In this document: positions 61,640 to 64,000 of the stretch, piece by piece
How positions within the stretch are numbered: position 1 is the stretch's first letter
How the letters are laid out: every line of letters starts with the position of its first letter
DNA from: Streptomyces griseus subsp. griseus
Lineage (GTDB): Bacteria; Actinomycetota; Actinomycetes; Streptomycetales; Streptomycetaceae
Length of the DNA: 64,000 bases
Assembly: GCF_000720255.1 (NCBI RefSeq)
Contig: NZ_JOJE01000004.1
Coordinates: 62,001-126,000, forward strand
Reading direction: 5' to 3'
Notes under the pieces: model-generated
What the model saw: the letters and a program-made list of their open reading frames with translations, nothing else
Databases searched by the model: none
What the model was told of the DNA's origin: nothing
Program-made: the position numbers and the translations under genes

Positions 61640-62011
61640 ATGGACACCATCCACTACGAAGCAGCCGGGGCCGGCACCACCTCCGGATTCATCGTCATCC
61701 TCCTCGGCGGTCTCGTCATCACCGGCGCGCTGGTGTGGGCCGTCCGCCTCGGCATCAAGGTGCGCGGGCGCGAACACGCCCACCCGCGACCCGGCGAGCG
61801 CCACCCCCGGCTCCCGGAGGACGGGCCGGTCCGCGAGACCCGGGAATACCGCGAACCCGATGAAATGCCCCAGGCGACCGACGCGAGCGAACGCCTCACC
61901 CCGCACGAGCTCAGGCACTCCGGTGGCCGGCGCCGCGCGGACCAGGCACCGCCGCGCTGGGACGAGGGCTCCAGCGGTTCGTTCGGCAGCGGTGGCACCG
62001 GCGGGAGGTGA
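61640..62011 (+). CDS. DUF6479-like single-pass membrane protein
   Basis: 123 residues. One N-terminal helix (about 16-38, GFIVILLGGLVITGALVWAV), then a hydrophilic region with PRLPEDGPVRETREYREPDE and LTPHELRHSG, ending RWDEGSSGSFGSGGTGGR. I recall this pattern from streptomycete proteins filed under DUF6479; function unknown. The start lies 10 bases after a sigma-B-like -10 box, so its mRNA is probably leaderless or nearly so. Confidence 0.7.
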   Translation: MDTIHYEAAGAGTTSGFIVILLGGLVITGALVWAVRLGIKVRGREHAHPRPGERHPRLPEDGPVRETREYREPDEMPQATDASERLTPHELRHSGGRRRADQAPPRWDEGSSGSFGSGGTGGR

Positions 62012-62087
62012 GGGGCGCACCTCGTCGGGTACTCGGCGCACGAACGGCGGTGACCGACACCGCCATCGACCGAGGAAGGGGCATGTG

Positions 62088-62507
62088 ATGGCCCAGCTCG
62101 TACGCGACATCATGACGAGCCGACCCGTGACGGTCGAACCGCAGACCTCGGTGACGGACGTGGCCCGGCTGATGAGCGAGCAGAACATCGGAGCCGTCCT
62201 CGTCACGGACGACGACCGGCTGCGCGGCCTCGTCAGCGACCGCGACCTCGTCGTACGGGCGCTCGCGGAACACCGGGACCCGGACGAGACGACCGTGGCC
62301 GGTGTGTGCAGCGACGATCTCGTCGTCGTACGGCCGGACGAGGAACTCGACCACGCGGTGCAGCTGATGCGCGAGCACTCCGTGCGCCGTATCCCCGTCG
62401 TCGAGGAGGGGCACCCGATCGGGATCGTCTCCCTGGGTGACATGGCGATGGAGCGCGACCCGGGGTCGGCGCTCGGCGACATCAGCGCCGCGGAGTCCAA
62501 CAAGTGA
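62088..62507 (+). CDS. CBS-domain protein
   Basis: 139 residues made of a pair of CBS domains. The first is VRDIMTSRPVTVEPQTSVTD with IGAVLVTDDDRLRGLVSDRD; the second is VRPDEELDHAVQLMREHSVR with PIGIVSLGDMAMERD. Such proteins bind adenine nucleotides and report energy or redox state; in actinomycetes many belong to the stress or dormancy regulon. GAGGAAGGGG precedes the start (ATG 62088 or GTG 62085). A GGGTAC box at 62027-62032 lies upstream. Confidence 0.93.
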   Translation: MAQLVRDIMTSRPVTVEPQTSVTDVARLMSEQNIGAVLVTDDDRLRGLVSDRDLVVRALAEHRDPDETTVAGVCSDDLVVVRPDEELDHAVQLMREHSVRRIPVVEEGHPIGIVSLGDMAMERDPGSALGDISAAESNK

Positions 62508-62646
62508 GCCCTTCCACGGGCCGCGGAAGTTTGCCCGTGGCGCGCGAGGGAACCCGGTCGGCACCTCCCGGACGCGGGACCTCCCGCACGGGACGGTCGG
62601 GGACAGACGACGACAGTTGCGACAGCAGAAGGAAGATGACATAGCA

Positions 62647-62823
62647 GTGACCGCGCACGCCATGGAGAATCCGGTTGTCCGAAGGCCCGAGACGGGCTGG
62701 TCGAGGGCCCGCCGCCTGCGGGGCAAGGGGGTACGCACCTGGGTCGCGGCCGTCGAGAAGCGGTCCGTAGCGCCCGTCGACCACAACGGCCCCGAGTGGA
62801 ACATCGTCCGCGGCGAGGACTGA
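62647..62823 (+). CDS. Small basic protein of unknown function
   Basis: 58 residues from GTG 62647, or 53 from an internal ATG at 62662. It is basic and hydrophilic (GWSRARRLRGKGVRTWVAAV, then DHNGPEWNIVRGED). A weak AAGGAAG lies upstream. I do not recognise it. It is included because of its sensible composition and the strong terminator after it. Confidence 0.45.
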   Translation: MTAHAMENPVVRRPETGWSRARRLRGKGVRTWVAAVEKRSVAPVDHNGPEWNIVRGED

Positions 62824-62846
62824 ACCGGATTGCTGCAGGGCGCGCC

Positions 62847-62884
62847 CGCCCGCGCCGACGCCTCAAAGGTCGTCGGCGCGGGCG
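62847..62884. terminator. Strong bidirectional terminator hairpin
   Basis: A perfect 14-bp stem (62847-62860 with 62871-62884, CGCCCGCGCCGACG and its complement) with the loop CCTCAAAGGT. It covers the stop of the DUF6098 gene and follows the small basic protein gene. Confidence 0.85.
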
Positions 62885-63384
62885 TCTTCGCTGCCGTCGC
62901 CCATCCCCGCGTCGCCGTTCATCTCCGCGTCGCCGTCCTGAGCGTTGCGCCGCAGCGGACCCCAGGTCCCCTCCTGCCGGTCGACCTCGGCCTGCGCGTC
63001 CGCGATGACCCGTTCGTCCACCCAGCCGACCGGTCGTATCTCGCGCACCAGCGGCTCGTTGTCGGGCCCGCGGCCCTCGACCTGCCCGCGCAGCACCCAG
63101 GGGCGCACCCCCGGGCCCTTGTCGCGGGGCAGATGGGAGTAGTCGTGGAGCCGCCGGGCCACCCACAGCTCCACCGGCCGGTCCTCCCACCAGGGCTCGA
63201 CCGCGAGCGGATTGGCCGACAGGCCCGGCATCCGCACGCCCGTGAGCTCGTCCTTGCTTCCCGGGGCGCCGAGGTCGGTGCGGGGGCCCCGCGACCAGCG
63301 CACGAACAGGTCGGGGTAGCGGCGCACCAGGCTTCCCAGCTCTTCGAGGGAACGCAGGACGGGAAGATCATTCGTACGGCCCAT
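62863..63384 (-). CDS. DUF6098-like protein
   Basis: 173 residues from ATG 63384. The conserved-looking core is SLEELGSLVRRYPDLFVRWS with RGPRTDLGAPGSKDELTG, then MPGLSANPLAVEPWW, LWVARRLHDYSHL and WVLRGQVEGRGPDNEPLV. I recognise this as the streptomycete DUF6098 type; function unknown. It is cytoplasmic. The C-terminal tail is acidic with Gly/Asp repeats. Confidence 0.75.
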   Translation of the reverse strand: MGRTNDLPVLRSLEELGSLVRRYPDLFVRWSRGPRTDLGAPGSKDELTGVRMPGLSANPLAVEPWWEDRPVELWVARRLHDYSHLPRDKGPGVRPWVLRGQVEGRGPDNEPLVREIRPVGWVDERVIADAQAEVDRQEGTWGPLRRNAQDGDAEMNGDAGMGDGSEDARADDL

Positions 63385-63425
63385 CGAATCGGCCCTCCTC
63401 GGAGTGGTCCTGTGTGGTCCCGTGC

Positions 63426-63473
63426 GATCGTCCGGTGCGCTCCGTTCGCTGACCGTCCGGTGATCGTCCGGTG
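63426..63473. repeat. Three 12-bp direct repeats in a divergent promoter region
   Basis: GATCGTCCGGTG at 63426-63437 and 63462-63473, and GACCGTCCGGTG (one change) at 63451-63462. They lie between the DUF6098 gene (minus) and the methyltransferase gene (plus). Possible regulator sites. A GGGTAC follows at 63486-63491, without a fitting -35. Confidence 0.6.
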
Positions 63474-63619
63474 TGATCGTGCGCCGGGTACCCCGGAGTG
63501 CCGCAAGCGCACCGATCATGCGAGGGGGTCGGGTGATGTGTGGCAGCGGTGAAGACGGGGGACCCGGGAGCGGCGACGAACCTGACCCAGGAGTGCCGCG
63601 GAGCACGGTGAGGAGTCCG

Positions 63620-64000
63620 ATGACCACCGAAACCACCACGTTGCCCGAACCCCTGCGGCTGCGCACCCCGCCCGGGGTCTACGAGCCGCAGCACGACACC
63701 CGTCTGCTGGCCGACGCCCTGCGCCGGGAGGGCATCAGGCCCGGCGCGGACGTCCTGGACGTGGGAACGGGCAGCGGAGCCCTCGCGCTGGAGGCCGCGC
63801 GGCTCGGCGCCAGGGTCACCGCGGTGGACATCTCCTGGCGGGCCGTCCTCACCACCCGTTTCAACGCGTGGTTGTCCCGGCAGCAGGTCAGCGTCCGCCA
63901 CGGTGACCTCACGGCCGCCGTCCGTGATCGCGCCTTCGACCTGGTGATCAGCAACCCGCCCTACGTTCCGTCACCCGAGCGCCGGCCACCGCGTGGAGCC
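63620..64000 (+). CDS. HemK/PrmC-like class I SAM-dependent methyltransferase, 3' truncated by the window
   Basis: The first 127 codons are present and the frame runs out of the window. MTTETTTLPEPLRLRTPPGV at the start, the SAM-binding motif DVLDVGTGSGALALEAARLG, AVDISWRAVLTTRFNAW, and NPPYVPSPERR, the NPPY signature of enzymes that methylate Gln, Asn or adenine N. AGGAG lies 5 bases before the ATG. The NPPY motif plus its position make a PrmC/HemK-like or small-molecule methyltransferase likely. Which one cannot be told from half a protein. Confidence 0.88.
   Translation, partial: MTTETTTLPEPLRLRTPPGVYEPQHDTRLLADALRREGIRPGADVLDVGTGSGALALEAARLGARVTAVDISWRAVLTTRFNAWLSRQQVSVRHGDLTAAVRDRAFDLVISNPPYVPSPERRPPRGA

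Overview
The window looks like the chromosome of a Streptomyces or close relative. It is very GC rich, codon third positions are almost all G or C, GTG starts are common, ribosome sites are strong, and it carries typical streptomycete families: SpoIIE/RsbU-type phosphatases with GAF, PAS and RsbW-like domains, Tat-exported glycosidases, DUF3040, DUF6098, YcnI and a kdpF-kdpA-kdpB-kdpC operon with no kdpDE beside it. All assignments come from reading the sequence; nothing was searched against a database.

Layout. 1-670: the end of a SpoIIE-type phosphatase. 670-940: a frameshifted gene remnant. 1219-5836: a 27-residue leader ORF and kdpFABC. 6153-10404: an MMPL exporter followed by a histidine kinase/response regulator pair. 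10419-15245: a DMT transporter and two multidomain phosphatases. 15246-21360: a divergent region with a very long hairpin and tandem repeats, then a lipoprotein, YcnI-like protein, acetyltransferase, Ni/Co transporter, YceI protein, another lipoprotein, a 58-residue protein and a double-glycine-leader peptide. 21365-27668: TerB, acyltransferase, a BlaI/M56 peptidase pair, IclR regulator, a membrane phosphatase and a Cip1-like secreted protein.

27732-45463 is the centrepiece, a carbohydrate utilisation locus. A LacI regulator sits between two divergent transcription units. To the right are a sugar-binding lipoprotein, two permeases, a cytoplasmic GH127 enzyme, a 1,379-residue secreted GH121/MGH1-like protein and a Tat-exported second GH127-clan enzyme. 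To the left are a paralogue of the large secreted protein and a GH43 enzyme with a ricin-type lectin domain. The gene order closely parallels the bifidobacterial locus for hydroxyproline-linked beta-L-arabino-oligosaccharides (ABC importer, HypBA1/GH127, HypBA2/GH121, HypAA/GH43). I infer that this is an actinomycete version for plant extensin or other beta-L-arabinofuranosyl glycans. No ATPase is encoded with the importer, so it probably uses a shared MsiK-type ATPase.

45477-52798 holds a xylose-type ABC operon (binding protein, single-domain ATPase, permease). Divergent from it is a multidomain SpoIIE phosphatase translationally coupled to a second binding protein of the same family, and a tandem repeat lies between the two. 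This suggests sugar sensing tied to anti-sigma-factor control. 52908-58108 holds a secreted M19-like metallohydrolase with a discoidin domain, an NAD-type malic enzyme, and a Tat-exported putative glycosidase with a perfect LacI-type operator. 58251-64000 holds small general-stress-type genes (DUF3040, CBS-domain, DUF6479, DUF6098), two of them with sigma-B-like promoters, plus a Ppx/GppA phosphatase and the start of a HemK-like methyltransferase cut by the window end.

At least five SpoIIE-type phosphatases occur in about 52 kb, so partner-switching signalling is a theme of the region.
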